Assembly (NCBI GenBank): GCA_002709385.1
Contig: PAQS01000036.1
Location: 42,678-106,677 of the forward strand
Length of the DNA: 64,000 bases
Reading direction: 5' to 3'
DNA from: Waddliaceae bacterium
Lineage (GTDB): Bacteria > Chlamydiota > Chlamydiia > Chlamydiales > GCA-2709385
A model generated the notes under the pieces. It saw only the letters and a list, made by a program, of their open reading frames with translations. It was not told where the DNA came from and did no database searches. A program made the position numbers and the translations under genes. Of the stretch, positions 8,730 to 18,562 are shown one piece after another (position 1 is the first letter of the stretch; every line of letters begins with the position of its first letter).

Positions 8730-10661
8730 ATGCGTAAGACGATCTTACTTCTACTTTTTGTCATTGGCTTGCCATTCATTTCCGAAGCAAGGCAAGCGGA
8801 CATTACACCAGCTACTATTCGTGCTAAACTGCGTGAAATCATGCATGCACATGTGCATCACAAAGAACTGACAGAAGAGCTCGCCATACGATCGGTTAAG
8901 AATTACCTCGAAATTTTGGATCCTTCTAAGACCTACTTTATTTATCCAGAAGTTGAGCACTGGATCAATCTTTCCAAAGAAAACAGCCAAGAAGTGCTGG
9001 CTGAATTCAATGGGAAAGAGTTTACGATCTTTTTCGATATTCATGAAAAGATGGTAGAAGCCATTGAGCGACGAGGTCGTTTTGAAGAAGAGCTGCGAGG
9101 TCAAGCTCTCGTTGAAGACGTCAACCCTAAGGATTTTCGGGATTTAGATTGGGCGCGTGACGAAGAAGAGTTAAAAACACGTATTGCTGGTATTCGCTCC
9201 TTACAGTTAGAAGCTCTAGAAGAACTTGATATGGAAACCAAAGAGCTTTCTCTTCAGAGAATTGATAAGAGAAGACAGGGTTTTGAAGAAGAGTTTCTTG
9301 AAAAAGATATGCTTGAGCGCCAGCGCTTCATTCTTGCTAACATTTTGAAAGCGACGGCATCGGCATTAGATTCTCATACAGCTTATTTCACCCCAAGTGA
9401 AGCACAACAATTCATGATTCACGTCCAGCAGCGTCTGTTCGGCATAGGAGTACAGCTCCGCGATGATATTAGTGGTTTTTCTGTAGTAAAAATCATCGAA
9501 GGCGGACCGAGCTTTGAACAAAGTGGACTATTGGTAAAAGACCGCATTATAGCGGTGGACGGCGTTCCTGTTGTTGGGATGGATATTGTAGATGCAGTGG
9601 AGTTAATTCGCGGAGAAGCGGGAATACCTGTAAAACTTAAAGTACTTCGCGATGTGACAGCTGAAGACGGCACAAAGACTACCGAAACGGTAGATGTTAA
9701 AATTGTTCGCGGTGAAGTTGTACTCAAAGAGTCTCGTATTGAATCAGAAGTCGAGCCATATGGTGACGGTGTAATTGCTCGTATTCACTTATTTTCTTTC
9801 TACCAAGACCCTCATAATAGCTCTGCCTCTGATCTTGCTCAAGAGATCAGAAGTATTCGAGAAAAGCACAAGTTAAAGGGAATCATTCTCGACCTTCGCT
9901 TCAACTCAGGCGGTATGTTGCCACAAGCCGTAGCTGTTACCGGGCTTTTCATTAGTAAAGGGATTGTAGTTAGTATCAAGGATGACACAGGTAGAATACA
10001 GCATTTACGAGATACAGATGGTGAAACAGAGTGGGATGGCCCATTGATTGTCCTCTTAAATCGTGCTAGTGCATCTGCTTCTGAAATTGTAGCCCAAACT
10101 CTACAAGATTATGGAAGAGCTTTAATCGTTGGTGATGACACTTCATTCGGAAAAGGGACCTACCAAACTTTTACCCTCAATTCTCAAGCTGTGAATGGCG
10201 TAAACCCTCAGGGAGAATATAAAGTTACTCGTGGGCGCTATTATACTGTATCTGGAAGAAGTCCCCAGCTTACAGGGGTCATTTCCGATGTGGTAGTACC
10301 TAGCTATTTATCTGCTGTAGATATTGGTGAACGCTTTGCGAAATTTCCTTTAGAAAATGATGAAATCGCTCCTAATTTTGACGACAAATTAGAAGATCTT
10401 TCGATTTTCCATGGAAGAGAGTTCTTAAAACTCTATCGTTTTGGTCTACAACAACCAACAAATCGTTATACGCAATACATTGAACGTTTAAAAGAAAACT
10501 CTCTATTACGTGTGGAAAAAAATACCAATTATCAAACTTTTCTCAAGGAACTCACAAAAGAAGAACCTGATGAAGAAGAGCCTGCTGATTTTGGTACTAA
10601 CGATCTTCAGCTTCAAGAAGCTTATAATATCATGAAAGATCTGGTATTACTTCTATCGTAA
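8730..10661 (+). CDS. tsp: Tail-specific protease Tsp (C-terminal processing, S41), copy 1
   Basis: Exported serine protease that degrades or processes proteins at their C-termini in the periplasm. 643 residues. Signal peptide MRKTILLLLFVIGLPFISEA, then an N-terminal Tsp domain. A PDZ domain (FGIGVQLRDDISGFSVV onward) lies near 235-320, followed by the S41 core. The core has LDLRFNSGGMLPQ near 388, ASASASEIVAQ near 448 (nucleophile Ser) and SFGKGTYQT near 472 (Lys base), so the Ser-Lys dyad is intact. Start ATG with AAGGAG. Chlamydia has one tsp in the same neighbourhood; here a second copy lies at 47132-49168. Convergent with the caspase-like gene. Confidence 0.93.
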   Translation: MRKTILLLLFVIGLPFISEARQADITPATIRAKLREIMHAHVHHKELTEELAIRSVKNYLEILDPSKTYFIYPEVEHWINLSKENSQEVLAEFNGKEFTIFFDIHEKMVEAIERRGRFEEELRGQALVEDVNPKDFRDLDWARDEEELKTRIAGIRSLQLEALEELDMETKELSLQRIDKRRQGFEEEFLEKDMLERQRFILANILKATASALDSHTAYFTPSEAQQFMIHVQQRLFGIGVQLRDDISGFSVVKIIEGGPSFEQSGLLVKDRIIAVDGVPVVGMDIVDAVELIRGEAGIPVKLKVLRDVTAEDGTKTTETVDVKIVRGEVVLKESRIESEVEPYGDGVIARIHLFSFYQDPHNSSASDLAQEIRSIREKHKLKGIILDLRFNSGGMLPQAVAVTGLFISKGIVVSIKDDTGRIQHLRDTDGETEWDGPLIVLLNRASASASEIVAQTLQDYGRALIVGDDTSFGKGTYQTFTLNSQAVNGVNPQGEYKVTRGRYYTVSGRSPQLTGVISDVVVPSYLSAVDIGERFAKFPLENDEIAPNFDDKLEDLSIFHGREFLKLYRFGLQQPTNRYTQYIERLKENSLLRVEKNTNYQTFLKELTKEEPDEEEPADFGTNDLQLQEAYNIMKDLVLLLS

Positions 10662-10671
10662 GGTTCATAAA

Positions 10672-10734
10672 CCCCTAATGGCTACCCAATGGGTAGCCAT
10701 TAGGGGATAAAGTTGGTGGGATAATCCCATCAAC
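10672..10734. terminator. Double hairpin between tsp and the caspase-like gene
   Basis: A 16-bp perfect stem, CCCCTAATGGCTACCC / GGGTAGCCATTAGGGG (10672-10706, loop AAT), is followed by a 10-bp stem (10712-10721 with 10725-10734). No U-tract. The first stem contains the word GGTAGCCATT, which recurs at other convergent gene ends in this window. Confidence 0.7.
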
Positions 10735-10741
10735 TTGTTAG

Positions 10742-12040
10742 TCATGACAAATAAGCAGTTCCACATTCCGAAATATACATCACATCATTTTCTAACATAT
10801 TGATGTAATCCTGACTCGTGGTTTGCTCTGTGTAGGGATGAACCTCGTTAGAGGGAACAACTAAAGTCTGATTATTTAAAAGTGATACCTTTTGGATTTT
10901 TCTATTTTCATCTTCATAAAAACACATTCTTTTACTCGTAGCCCCTATCGTACATCGGGTTTCTTCTGTTCCGAGGTATAAATTAGCAATCCCAGTAAAA
11001 GCAGACTCATCTACCGGAGCAATAAGTTTAGTATTTTTCATACTCGAACACAGTCTTTTTGACAAAGCTTCAGCAATAGAGTTTTCTCCCTGTGCTGTCA
11101 TACAAGACTCAAGAAATATCAACGAATTAGGAGACAATGCCTTTTTTAAAGATTTAATGTAATCTTTCTCATGTGGCTTCTCTAATATATCATGTGTAAT
11201 TGCGTAATCAACACCCATCTGTACACTTCTTCTATCTCCGTGCCCAGCCAAGTAAAGAAGTACCAAGCCATCATTATGGTATTTAGCTTTTCCAGATAGC
11301 TTTTGTACGCGATTTGTTAAAGACTCTAAATCTTGGGAGCGGCATATGTGAAGACGTATTCCATGGGAAGTCATCTCTCGAGCAATTTCTGCAAACTCAT
11401 TTTCCATACCCAAAAAGCCCCCATTATAATCAGACTCTGCTTCTGGTAAGGAAATCAGCGCAAAACGCCCACTAAACCCTTCTGCCTCTTCTATTCGTTT
11501 ATTTGCAACCATCGCATCAACAAAATGGCAGTAATTGCGCAGGTTTAACCCTGCTAGAGAAGAACCATCCGAAGCATAATTTCTGCGCACTATTTTGCTG
11601 AAGAAATCAAAATACTCTTGTTCTTCTTTTAATTTCGTTTCTTTCCATTTATTGGAAATATGATAAACAGCTAAAGCTGAACTGAATAGAACTGATGCAT
11701 AAAAATATGAGCTATCACGATTTAGCCAAAGAGATGTACCAGCTATAACTAGGCTAAGTGCAATATTGATACGATATAGTAAATTACTACTGACATTTGT
11801 TTTTTTTAATACAGGAACTGGAAAAGTTGTATTTAGGTATTTTTTTATAGTCTTAGAGGAGAGATCAGGATAATTTTCTTTAAGCTCACTGAAATACAAA
11901 TCTTGAGTACGATCAACTAATTCTTCTAAATCTTTGATGGAAACGGTTTCCAGACCACCAGAACTGTTTATAATCTTATAAAAAAAAGAATCATAAACTT
12001 CATCAAGAACCGTTAAACTATTATTTAAATCTTGAACCAT
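10742..12040 (-). CDS. Membrane-anchored caspase-like (clan CD, C14/CHAT) cysteine protease
   Basis: Putative cysteine protease of the caspase/metacaspase superfamily, 432 residues from the chosen ATG. An upstream TTG at 12091 would add a low-complexity hydrophobic stretch from a T-rich repeat, so I prefer 12040. N-terminal soluble region (1-85), then two hydrophobic spans (about 87-106 and 112-128) forming a membrane hairpin. The protease-like domain starts near 190. Catalytic motifs are LVLLYLAGHGD (His267) and LIFLESCMTAQ (Cys313), with the spacing expected for clan CD. The substrate is unknown. It occupies the interval between tsp and gltX where Chlamydia has, as I recall, crpA-omcB-omcA. 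Possibilities include a host-directed effector or a self-acting protease; both are inference. Confidence 0.75.
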   Translation of the reverse strand: MVQDLNNSLTVLDEVYDSFFYKIINSSGGLETVSIKDLEELVDRTQDLYFSELKENYPDLSSKTIKKYLNTTFPVPVLKKTNVSSNLLYRINIALSLVIAGTSLWLNRDSSYFYASVLFSSALAVYHISNKWKETKLKEEQEYFDFFSKIVRRNYASDGSSLAGLNLRNYCHFVDAMVANKRIEEAEGFSGRFALISLPEAESDYNGGFLGMENEFAEIAREMTSHGIRLHICRSQDLESLTNRVQKLSGKAKYHNDGLVLLYLAGHGDRRSVQMGVDYAITHDILEKPHEKDYIKSLKKALSPNSLIFLESCMTAQGENSIAEALSKRLCSSMKNTKLIAPVDESAFTGIANLYLGTEETRCTIGATSKRMCFYEDENRKIQKVSLLNNQTLVVPSNEVHPYTEQTTSQDYINMLENDVMYISECGTAYLS

Positions 12041-12530
12041 AATTAAACCTAAAAACAAAAATACTAATAAAAAATTATAAAAACTAAACAAAAAAAATAC
12101 AAATATTTTTTTACAACAAGATTATTTGTATTTTTTAGTTTTTTCTTTAATAGGGAGTAATTGATGCCCAAAATATTCGATGGACTTAGCGACATACAAT
12201 AGAAAATTTAGAGTCTACAGTTCCACTCAATGGTGTCAACCGTAATCAATTCGGAAAAGCTAATCTTGCAACGGATCTATTCAAGCTCCAACAGCTACCT
12301 AATAAAAATATTTCTCATTTGCATGATTTTAAAAGCTTTGAGGAACTCTTGTTTTCTCGCAAAAACCTTTAAAAACGATATTTCTCAGATATTCGATGAA
12401 TTCCTAGGGATTTTTTCCAATACTGAAGGTTAAAAATACAACGTACTTTGTCTTGAAATCTAACAAGTAATTCCGGACAATAATTGTACTTATTTATTAT
12501 TCTTTCTTATCAATTAAAAGGATTACTATC
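12041..12530. other. AT-rich intergenic region upstream of gltX, with a 14-bp inverted repeat
   Basis: About 490 bases between the divergent caspase-like gene and gltX. It contains a perfect 14-bp inverted repeat, AAAAAATACAAATA (12092-12105) and its complement (12123-12136), just upstream of the caspase-like gene. A short open frame at 12230-12433 has no ribosome-binding site or recognisable content. The gltX ribosome-binding site AAGGA is at the right end. Confidence 0.5.
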
Positions 12531-14060
12531 ATGACGGTACGCGTGCGTATTGCTCCTTCTCCAACTGGAGACCCTCATGTGGGAACAGCTTATATGGCTA
12601 TGTTCAACATGATCTTTGCTAGACACCACAAAGGCACCTTTCTTTTACGTATTGAGGATACAGATCAGAGCCGTTCTCGTGATGAGTACGAACAGAATAT
12701 TTATCGTGCTCTTTCTTGGTCAGGAATCCAATGGGATGAAGGTCCAGATGTTGGTGGAGAGTATGGTCCTTATCGCCAATCTGAGCGTCTTCATATTTAT
12801 AAAGATTATGCCGAGCAGTTAGTTGCCGAAGATAAAGCTTACCGTTGTTTCGCTACAGCTGAAGAGCTTGCTGAAATGCGTGAATTGGCTGCAGCTCGTG
12901 GAGGCCGCCAAGGCTATGACCGTCGTTACCGCAATTTGAGTCCTCAAGAAATCGAAGAGCGCATGGCAGCTGGCCAAGCACATGTAATCCGTCTTAAAGT
13001 TCCTCTAACTGGCGAATGTGTTTACAACGACGCTATTAAAGGCCGTATTACAGTACCTTGGGCTGATGTGGATGATCAAGTTCTTTTAAAATCTGACGGC
13101 TTTCCCACCTATCATTTAGCAAATATCGTAGATGATCATTTGATGGAAATCACTCACGTTATTCGTGGTGATGAGTGGATGTCTTCAGTGCCAAAGCACG
13201 TTCTGCTTTATGAGTACTTTGGCTGGACCCCACCTGTTTGGATGCATATGCCTTTACTTTTAGGTACTGATGGGAAGAAGCTTTCTAAACGTAAAAATCC
13301 CACATCTATTTTCTACTATCGTGATAGTGGCTATCTTACGGAAGCTTTTCAGAACTTCCTTACCCTTATGGGCTATAGTATGACAGAAGACAAGGAAGTC
13401 TATTCTTTGGATGAAATCATCGAAGCATTTGACACGAAGCGGATCGGTGTATCTGGAGCGGTTTTTGATGTTCGCAAACTAGACTGGTTGAATCAGCAGT
13501 ATCTTATCAATAACATTCCAGAAAATAACTTATGGGATCGTTTAAAAGAGTGGCATTTCAACGATGAATTCATGCAAAAGCTTATGCCTCTTTGCCATAC
13601 TCGCATGAAGACATTTGGAGAATTTATGGAGTTATGCGACTTCTTCTTCAAGAATGATCTTTCGTATACAGAAGAGCTTTTTACTCCAAAAGGACTCAGT
13701 GCAGACGAATCTGCCCTCTTATTGCAAGGTATGATTTGGCATATGGAAGCCAATGAAAACTGGGGACGATCTGGTTTTGAAGCTGCATCAAAAGAGGTAG
13801 CACGGTCATTTGGAATCAACCATAAGAAGATTCTAATGCCTGTCTTATTCACTACAATTACAGGCCGCCGCCAAGCAACACCTCTATTCGATTCTGTCGA
13901 ACTATTAGGAAGAGACCTTACTCGAGCACGCTTACTGCGTTCTATTGAGTTTTTAGGAGGTATTTCTAATAAAAAGATGTCTGCCTTACGAAAAGCATGG
14001 GATGCAGAAGATTGCTCTCAACTTTTAGCAAGAAATCAAGAAAAAGCTGCATCAAAATAA
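12531..14060 (+). CDS. gltX: Glutamyl-tRNA synthetase
   Basis: Charges tRNA-Glu (and possibly tRNA-Gln, for later amidation, as in other chlamydiae). 509 residues, class I synthetase. The HIGH-type motif is [13 protein letters not shown] at residues 9-21 and the KMSKS-type motif is KKLSKRK near 249-255. An all-helical anticodon-binding C-terminal half follows. ATG start with AAGGA. The next gene begins 24 bases downstream on the same strand, so a short operon with the cysJ-like gene is likely. Confidence 0.96.
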   Translation: MTVRVRIAPSPTGDPHVGTAYMAMFNMIFARHHKGTFLLRIEDTDQSRSRDEYEQNIYRALSWSGIQWDEGPDVGGEYGPYRQSERLHIYKDYAEQLVAEDKAYRCFATAEELAEMRELAAARGGRQGYDRRYRNLSPQEIEERMAAGQAHVIRLKVPLTGECVYNDAIKGRITVPWADVDDQVLLKSDGFPTYHLANIVDDHLMEITHVIRGDEWMSSVPKHVLLYEYFGWTPPVWMHMPLLLGTDGKKLSKRKNPTSIFYYRDSGYLTEAFQNFLTLMGYSMTEDKEVYSLDEIIEAFDTKRIGVSGAVFDVRKLDWLNQQYLINNIPENNLWDRLKEWHFNDEFMQKLMPLCHTRMKTFGEFMELCDFFFKNDLSYTEELFTPKGLSADESALLLQGMIWHMEANENWGRSGFEAASKEVARSFGINHKKILMPVLFTTITGRRQATPLFDSVELLGRDLTRARLLRSIEFLGGISNKKMSALRKAWDAEDCSQLLARNQEKAASK

Positions 14061-14084
14061 AATCAACATGGAGAAAAGCGGAAT

Positions 14085-15221
14085 ATGAGCGAATACACAA
14101 AAGACCACCCGTTTACTGGATCGCTAATCGACCGCTTTTCTCTGTGCCACAACAGCTCTCAAAAATCTACCTACCATTTGGCGATTGATATCAAAGGATC
14201 TGATATCCGCTACGAAGTTGGAGATAGCATTGGTGTTCTCCCCATCAATAATCCTGTTGAAGTCGATAAAATCTTAAAAAGTATTACTTGTAATGCTGAC
14301 GAAAGAATTATCGACCCTCGTGATCAATCTACTTCATCTATTAAAGAATTTTTATTGCATAAGGCGAATATTAGCCGTGTTTCATCTAAATTTGCTGATC
14401 AAATGATTGAACTGGGAGCAAATCCTAGTCTGGCTGATCGTAAAGAAAGTATGGATCGAAAGGAATTCCGTTCTTATCTCGAAGAATTCCATATATGGGA
14501 TTTTCTTATTGAGTTTGGTCCAGTTCAATGGCCGGCACAAGATTTTGTTTCTTCCTTATCTCGCCTAATACCCCGTCTGTATTCTATTGCTTCTTCTCCT
14601 CTTGTTTACCCCCAGGAAGTTCATTTCACCATTGCAGTTCTTCATTACGAGACTCGTGGACATACGAGAAAAGGTGTTTGTAGCCACTACCTTTGTGAGC
14701 AGCTCTCTTTACACTCAAATGAACTTGGAGTCTATCTCCAGAAAAGTAAAGACTTTCGTCTACCAGAAGATGACAATACACCTATCATTATGATCGGTCC
14801 AGGCACAGGAATCGCTCCTTTTCGAGCTTTTATACAAGAGCGTATAGCTAAAAATGCTAAAGGAAAGAACTGGCTATTTTTTGGTGAATGGACACGTGAA
14901 GGAGAATTCTTTTATCAAGACTATTGGATGAAGCTTCAAGCTGAAGGACGCCTTCGCTTAGATACTGCATTCTCTCGCGATCAAGAAACGAAAGTTTACG
15001 TCCAACACCGCATGCAAGAGCAAGCCGCAGATTTATGGCAATGGATTGAAAAAGAAGGAGCTGTTCTTTACATCTGCGGTGACGCCAAAAATATGGCTAA
15101 AGACGTAGAACAAACACTTCTTTCTATCATTCAAGAAGAAGGTGAACGCTCAGAAGAAGAAGCAAAAGCCTACATCAAGCAGCTAAAGCAAGAAAAACGC
15201 TACCTTAAAGATGTATATTAG
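14085..15221 (+). CDS. cysJ: CysJ-like FAD/NADPH oxidoreductase lacking the flavodoxin domain
   Basis: Ferredoxin-NADP reductase family flavoprotein resembling the C-terminal two domains of sulfite reductase flavoprotein alpha. 378 residues, with no N-terminal flavodoxin domain. FAD motif RLYSIASSP near 165-173, followed by a GVCSHYL element near 204. The NADPH site is MIGPGTGIAPFRAF near 236-249, and the C-terminal tail KRYLKDVY ends in an aromatic residue, as in this family. Chlamydia has the same short protein (annotated cysJ) next to ispF, as here. The electron acceptor is unknown; no sulfite reductase hemoprotein gene is in the window, so the name may mislead. Confidence 0.82.
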   Translation: MSEYTKDHPFTGSLIDRFSLCHNSSQKSTYHLAIDIKGSDIRYEVGDSIGVLPINNPVEVDKILKSITCNADERIIDPRDQSTSSIKEFLLHKANISRVSSKFADQMIELGANPSLADRKESMDRKEFRSYLEEFHIWDFLIEFGPVQWPAQDFVSSLSRLIPRLYSIASSPLVYPQEVHFTIAVLHYETRGHTRKGVCSHYLCEQLSLHSNELGVYLQKSKDFRLPEDDNTPIIMIGPGTGIAPFRAFIQERIAKNAKGKNWLFFGEWTREGEFFYQDYWMKLQAEGRLRLDTAFSRDQETKVYVQHRMQEQAADLWQWIEKEGAVLYICGDAKNMAKDVEQTLLSIIQEEGERSEEEAKAYIKQLKQEKRYLKDVY

Positions 15222-15299
15222 AAAAATTTCTAGCAAAGCAGGAAAATTCAAAAACTTATTAAAAGTAATCGAACCCCTGCTTCAACCTCAATGAAACCG

Positions 15300-15794
15300 T
15301 TATGAAACAGATTCTTCGGTACTGATGATACAAAAGCATTGCGCTCCATCACCACAACCAAAATCTGTTAAACCTTCACCCGAAGTAGCTGAAATTCCTA
15401 CTTGATCAACAGAAAGTTTCATAACTCGGGCAATGTTTTCACGCATTTCCATCAGCTTATCTCTAAAACGAGGACGTTTAGCTTCGATTGTGATGGCAAC
15501 ATGAACGATTTCTTGCTTACCTAGAGTTTCTAGAGCATGCTCGAGATAAACTTGACTATCGGTTATTCCGTCTTTTAAGCAGAGATCATCGGCTATACCA
15601 CCGAGTACCAATACCCCACTTAACGATGTGATTGCATTACAAATCGCATGAAAGACAAGATCTCCGTCTGAATTAGCTTGTAGACCTGGAATATCTTCAA
15701 AAACGATCCCTGCAATCACGCAAGGCTTAGATGAGCCAGCCGGCAAAAAGCGGTGGCTGTCTTGCCCGATTCCCGTCCGAAAACGTTTGGACAT
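15300..15794 (-). CDS. ispF: 2-C-methyl-D-erythritol 2,4-cyclodiphosphate synthase
   Basis: Catalyses the cyclodiphosphate-forming step of the MEP isoprenoid pathway. 164 residues, typical length. GIGQDSHRF near residues 8-16 gives the Asp and His metal ligands. [14 protein letters not shown] near 41-54 gives the third His and the signature. TSGEGL near 137-142 is the substrate-binding turn. ATG with a GAGGAG box. Convergent with the cysJ-like gene, the same neighbour as in Chlamydia. Confidence 0.93.
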   Translation of the reverse strand: MSKRFRTGIGQDSHRFLPAGSSKPCVIAGIVFEDIPGLQANSDGDLVFHAICNAITSLSGVLVLGGIADDLCLKDGITDSQVYLEHALETLGKQEIVHVAITIEAKRPRFRDKLMEMRENIARVMKLSVDQVGISATSGEGLTDFGCGDGAQCFCIISTEESVS

Positions 15795-15974
15795 CTTTAG
15801 TTTTACTCCTCACTGAGCAAATGACTACTGAAAAACAAAATATTGCAACGTAGCCTATTACGATAATCTATCAGTATCCATAGTGATAAAAAAAGTACAA
15901 GAGCAAAAAAAAGTGCAAACAGTGTAAATTGTTAGATTGGGCAATACTATTGGCTATAACGGAGTAGAAATACA

Positions 15975-17075
15975 ATGCTACACATTGTAAATAGTAACTT
16001 TGAATTTACATTAAACCGTAATAAACAGATTCCTTTAGAAGAGGAACTTGAAGAAAAAGAGGTTTACTTACAACTCCAGTTTTTGCCCTTTCTATACGGA
16101 AAAGAAGGAGAACAAGTCGCTTTACTTGGTACTCCTGAACAAAACTACTTTGAAAGTCTTATTGACAAAGGTATTTCACCGTCTCTAGAACAACTGCCTC
16201 AACCATACAAATCAAACACAAATTCTTTAGAAATCCCAAAACTTAATCCTTGGGCTGCAGATCAACAAATCTCTGTTTGGGCATCAAAACAAGGCATTAC
16301 CTTAAATCCCCCAAGTCAAGAACTACTAAAAAAAATAAACAGTAAACGCTACTCCTTTGAGCAGTGTCCAAAACTTCCTGGTTCTCAACTTGTTTCTAAC
16401 CTTGAAGAATTACAGTCGCTTTTCGATAAGAAACTTGCGAAATTTGTTTTAAAAAGCGAGTTCGGCGTTGCAGGAAAAGGGCAATTTTTAGTCGAAGAAA
16501 GCAATGCAAACTCTCTAGAGAAAGCTCGGAAGTTTTGTGAAGTCGAATGGAAAAAAGGCTCTGTCCTTATTGCCGAGCCTTGGATGGATCGTGTATTTGA
16601 CTTTAGTTCTCAATGGTTCATTGAAAGCCCTCAGTCCATACAATTTTTAGGATCTGTTATTTTAGAAAGTAGCGAGCATGGTCAGTATCTAGGATCTGTA
16701 GCTGGACCTGAATACTTGTTATTTGAGGGAAAAAGGCAGGCGCTTGGAGCTCACCTTGTTGAAGCAATGAAGGTGTTAAAACAAATGGCAATCGAAGGCT
16801 ATTATGGTCATGTTGGAATCGATGCTATGGTTTATAAAACCGCTCAATCATCTGAAGAACAACTTCATCCTGTAGTAGAGATTAATGCCAGAAAAACGTT
16901 TGGTTGGGTTGCTATTCAGATTCAATCTCGACTATTTCCACAAAAGCATATTCGCCTTTCTTACGAAGATAAAGCAAAAGGAACTGGCATTCCCCTTCTA
17001 CCTGAAACTCTAGAGCTAGAAAATGGACGAAAAATCCGCTTTAAAAGGCAGTTATTTCTTTCTGCACCCCGATAG
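15975..17075 (+). CDS. ATP-grasp domain protein of unknown substrate
   Basis: 366 residues. An N-terminal segment with the element FLPFLYGKEGEQVALLG near 37-53 is typical of a group of uncharacterised ATP-grasp proteins. The ATP-grasp core has KFVLKSEFGVAGKGQFLV near 155-172 (Lys and glycine-rich loop). YYGHVGIDAMVY near 276-287 and VVEINARKTFG near 300-310 carry the Mg-binding Glu and Asn. Family knowledge predicts ATP-dependent ligation of a carboxylate to an amine or similar nucleophile. It lies 74 bases upstream of murA on the same strand, but no role in wall synthesis can be shown. ATG with GGAG. Confidence 0.7.
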   Translation: MLHIVNSNFEFTLNRNKQIPLEEELEEKEVYLQLQFLPFLYGKEGEQVALLGTPEQNYFESLIDKGISPSLEQLPQPYKSNTNSLEIPKLNPWAADQQISVWASKQGITLNPPSQELLKKINSKRYSFEQCPKLPGSQLVSNLEELQSLFDKKLAKFVLKSEFGVAGKGQFLVEESNANSLEKARKFCEVEWKKGSVLIAEPWMDRVFDFSSQWFIESPQSIQFLGSVILESSEHGQYLGSVAGPEYLLFEGKRQALGAHLVEAMKVLKQMAIEGYYGHVGIDAMVYKTAQSSEEQLHPVVEINARKTFGWVAIQIQSRLFPQKHIRLSYEDKAKGTGIPLLPETLELENGRKIRFKRQLFLSAPR

Positions 17076-17149
17076 TGACCTAATTCTCCATTGTATTTCC
17101 TCTTACAAGTTGCTAGACTCGGCATGGGGTTATAGACGGGAGGAACAGG

Positions 17150-18553
17150 ATGGAAGCGCTTCGTATTCACGGGGGAACAGCTCTACAGGGCACTGTAAGA
17201 GCTGCTGGTGCAAAAAATGCTATTACGAAACTCATTGTAGCATCTCTTCTTTCTGATAAACGCTCTATCTTTTACAACGTTCCTAATATCTCAGAAGTAG
17301 AAGTCACTTTAGGTTTCTGCGAAGAAATTGGCATGGACGTCCAATGGGACAAAGATGCTGGTATTCTTGAAGTCATTACTAAAGAACTTAAAACCACTTA
17401 TATCCCTCAGAAGTACTCTGGAGCCAATCGTATACCCATTCTTATGATTGGAGCCCTTTTAGGACGAACTGACCAAGATATTATTGTCCCTACTGTAGGT
17501 GGCTGTAGTATTGGTGCCCGTAGCCTAAACTTTCATATCATGGCTCTAGAAAAGCTCGGTGCACAAATTGAATATCGTGGCATGAAGCGTGAAGGAGCCT
17601 ATTTTGCCCAAGCACATCACGGACTAAAAGGCTCTCTCATTGAGCTTCCCTATCCCTCTGTAGGAGCAACTGAAAATAGTATATTAGCTGCTGTTCGCGC
17701 TAAAGGAACAACCCTGATTCGTAACGCAGCAATGGAACCAGAGATCATTGATCTCATTCTTTATCTTCAAAAACTTGGAGCGAATATTACCGTTGATGTA
17801 GATCGTAGTATTCACATTGAGGGTGCTACGGACTTTTACGAAGTAGAGCATCATGTGATTACAGATCGGATTGAAGCTGCTTCTTTTGGTCTTGCAGCCA
17901 TCACATCTGGCGGTAGAGTTTTTGTAGAAGGTGCGCAGCACGAACATATGATTACTTTTTTGAATAAACTTCGTGATGCCGGAGGCTGTTTTAAAGTTCA
18001 GGCAAATGGTATTGAATTTTTTAGAGAAGGACCATTAGATGGCGGCCTACACCTAGAAACAGATGTCCACCCTGGTTTTCTAACTGATTGGCAACAACCT
18101 TTTGTAGTTATGCTTACTCAAGCTCAAAAATCTTCTGTCATTCATGAAACAGTTTATGAAAATCGATTCGGGTACATTGAGACTTTAAACCTGATGGGTG
18201 CTAAAATAGATACCTTTAATCAGTGCTTAGGTGGAACTAACTGTCGATTTGCATCTCAGGATTACGCACATAGTATCGTAGTGCGAAGCCCAACTCCGCT
18301 CTATGGACAAAATATTTCTATACCAGATCTTCGTGCTGGCTTTGCATATGTAATGGCAGGCCTGATTGCAGAAGGTGTAACGACGATCTGTGGTCTGCAC
18401 TATTTAGACCGTGGCTATGAAAATATCGCAGATAAGCTACAAAAATTAGGTGCAGAAGTAGAACGGGTGCCTCTTACTTCTCTTCCAGAAGTAGAGCCTG
18501 AGCTATCGAAACTTCAGACAATAGAAAATTCCGCAGAAGTACAAGTACCCTAA
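17150..18553 (+). CDS. murA: UDP-N-acetylglucosamine 1-carboxyvinyltransferase
   Basis: First committed step of peptidoglycan precursor synthesis: transfers enolpyruvate from PEP to UDP-GlcNAc. 467 residues, somewhat longer than the usual 420. AGAKNAITK near 18-26 is the substrate Lys region. VGGCSIGAR, with Cys119, aligns with the catalytic and fosfomycin-reactive Cys115 of E. coli. C. trachomatis MurA has Asp at this site, so this enzyme differs in a functionally meaningful residue. ATG with a strong GGGAGGA box. epmB starts 9 bases after the stop. The murA-argS neighbourhood matches Chlamydia. Confidence 0.92.
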   Translation: MEALRIHGGTALQGTVRAAGAKNAITKLIVASLLSDKRSIFYNVPNISEVEVTLGFCEEIGMDVQWDKDAGILEVITKELKTTYIPQKYSGANRIPILMIGALLGRTDQDIIVPTVGGCSIGARSLNFHIMALEKLGAQIEYRGMKREGAYFAQAHHGLKGSLIELPYPSVGATENSILAAVRAKGTTLIRNAAMEPEIIDLILYLQKLGANITVDVDRSIHIEGATDFYEVEHHVITDRIEAASFGLAAITSGGRVFVEGAQHEHMITFLNKLRDAGGCFKVQANGIEFFREGPLDGGLHLETDVHPGFLTDWQQPFVVMLTQAQKSSVIHETVYENRFGYIETLNLMGAKIDTFNQCLGGTNCRFASQDYAHSIVVRSPTPLYGQNISIPDLRAGFAYVMAGLIAEGVTTICGLHYLDRGYENIADKLQKLGAEVERVPLTSLPEVEPELSKLQTIENSAEVQVP

Positions 18554-18562
18554 CTGTACAAC

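Noticed and set aside
10742-12091. N-terminal extra membrane span on the caspase-like protein from TTG 12091
   Set aside because: The stretch is translated T-rich DNA bordering an inverted repeat, with no ribosome-binding site.
12230-12433. 67-codon open frame between the caspase-like gene and gltX
   Set aside because: No ribosome-binding site, no recognisable domain, AT-rich composition typical of noncoding DNA.
14085-15221. Full sulfite reductase system
   Set aside because: Only a short reductase without a flavodoxin domain is present, and no hemoprotein or sulfur-assimilation genes are nearby.
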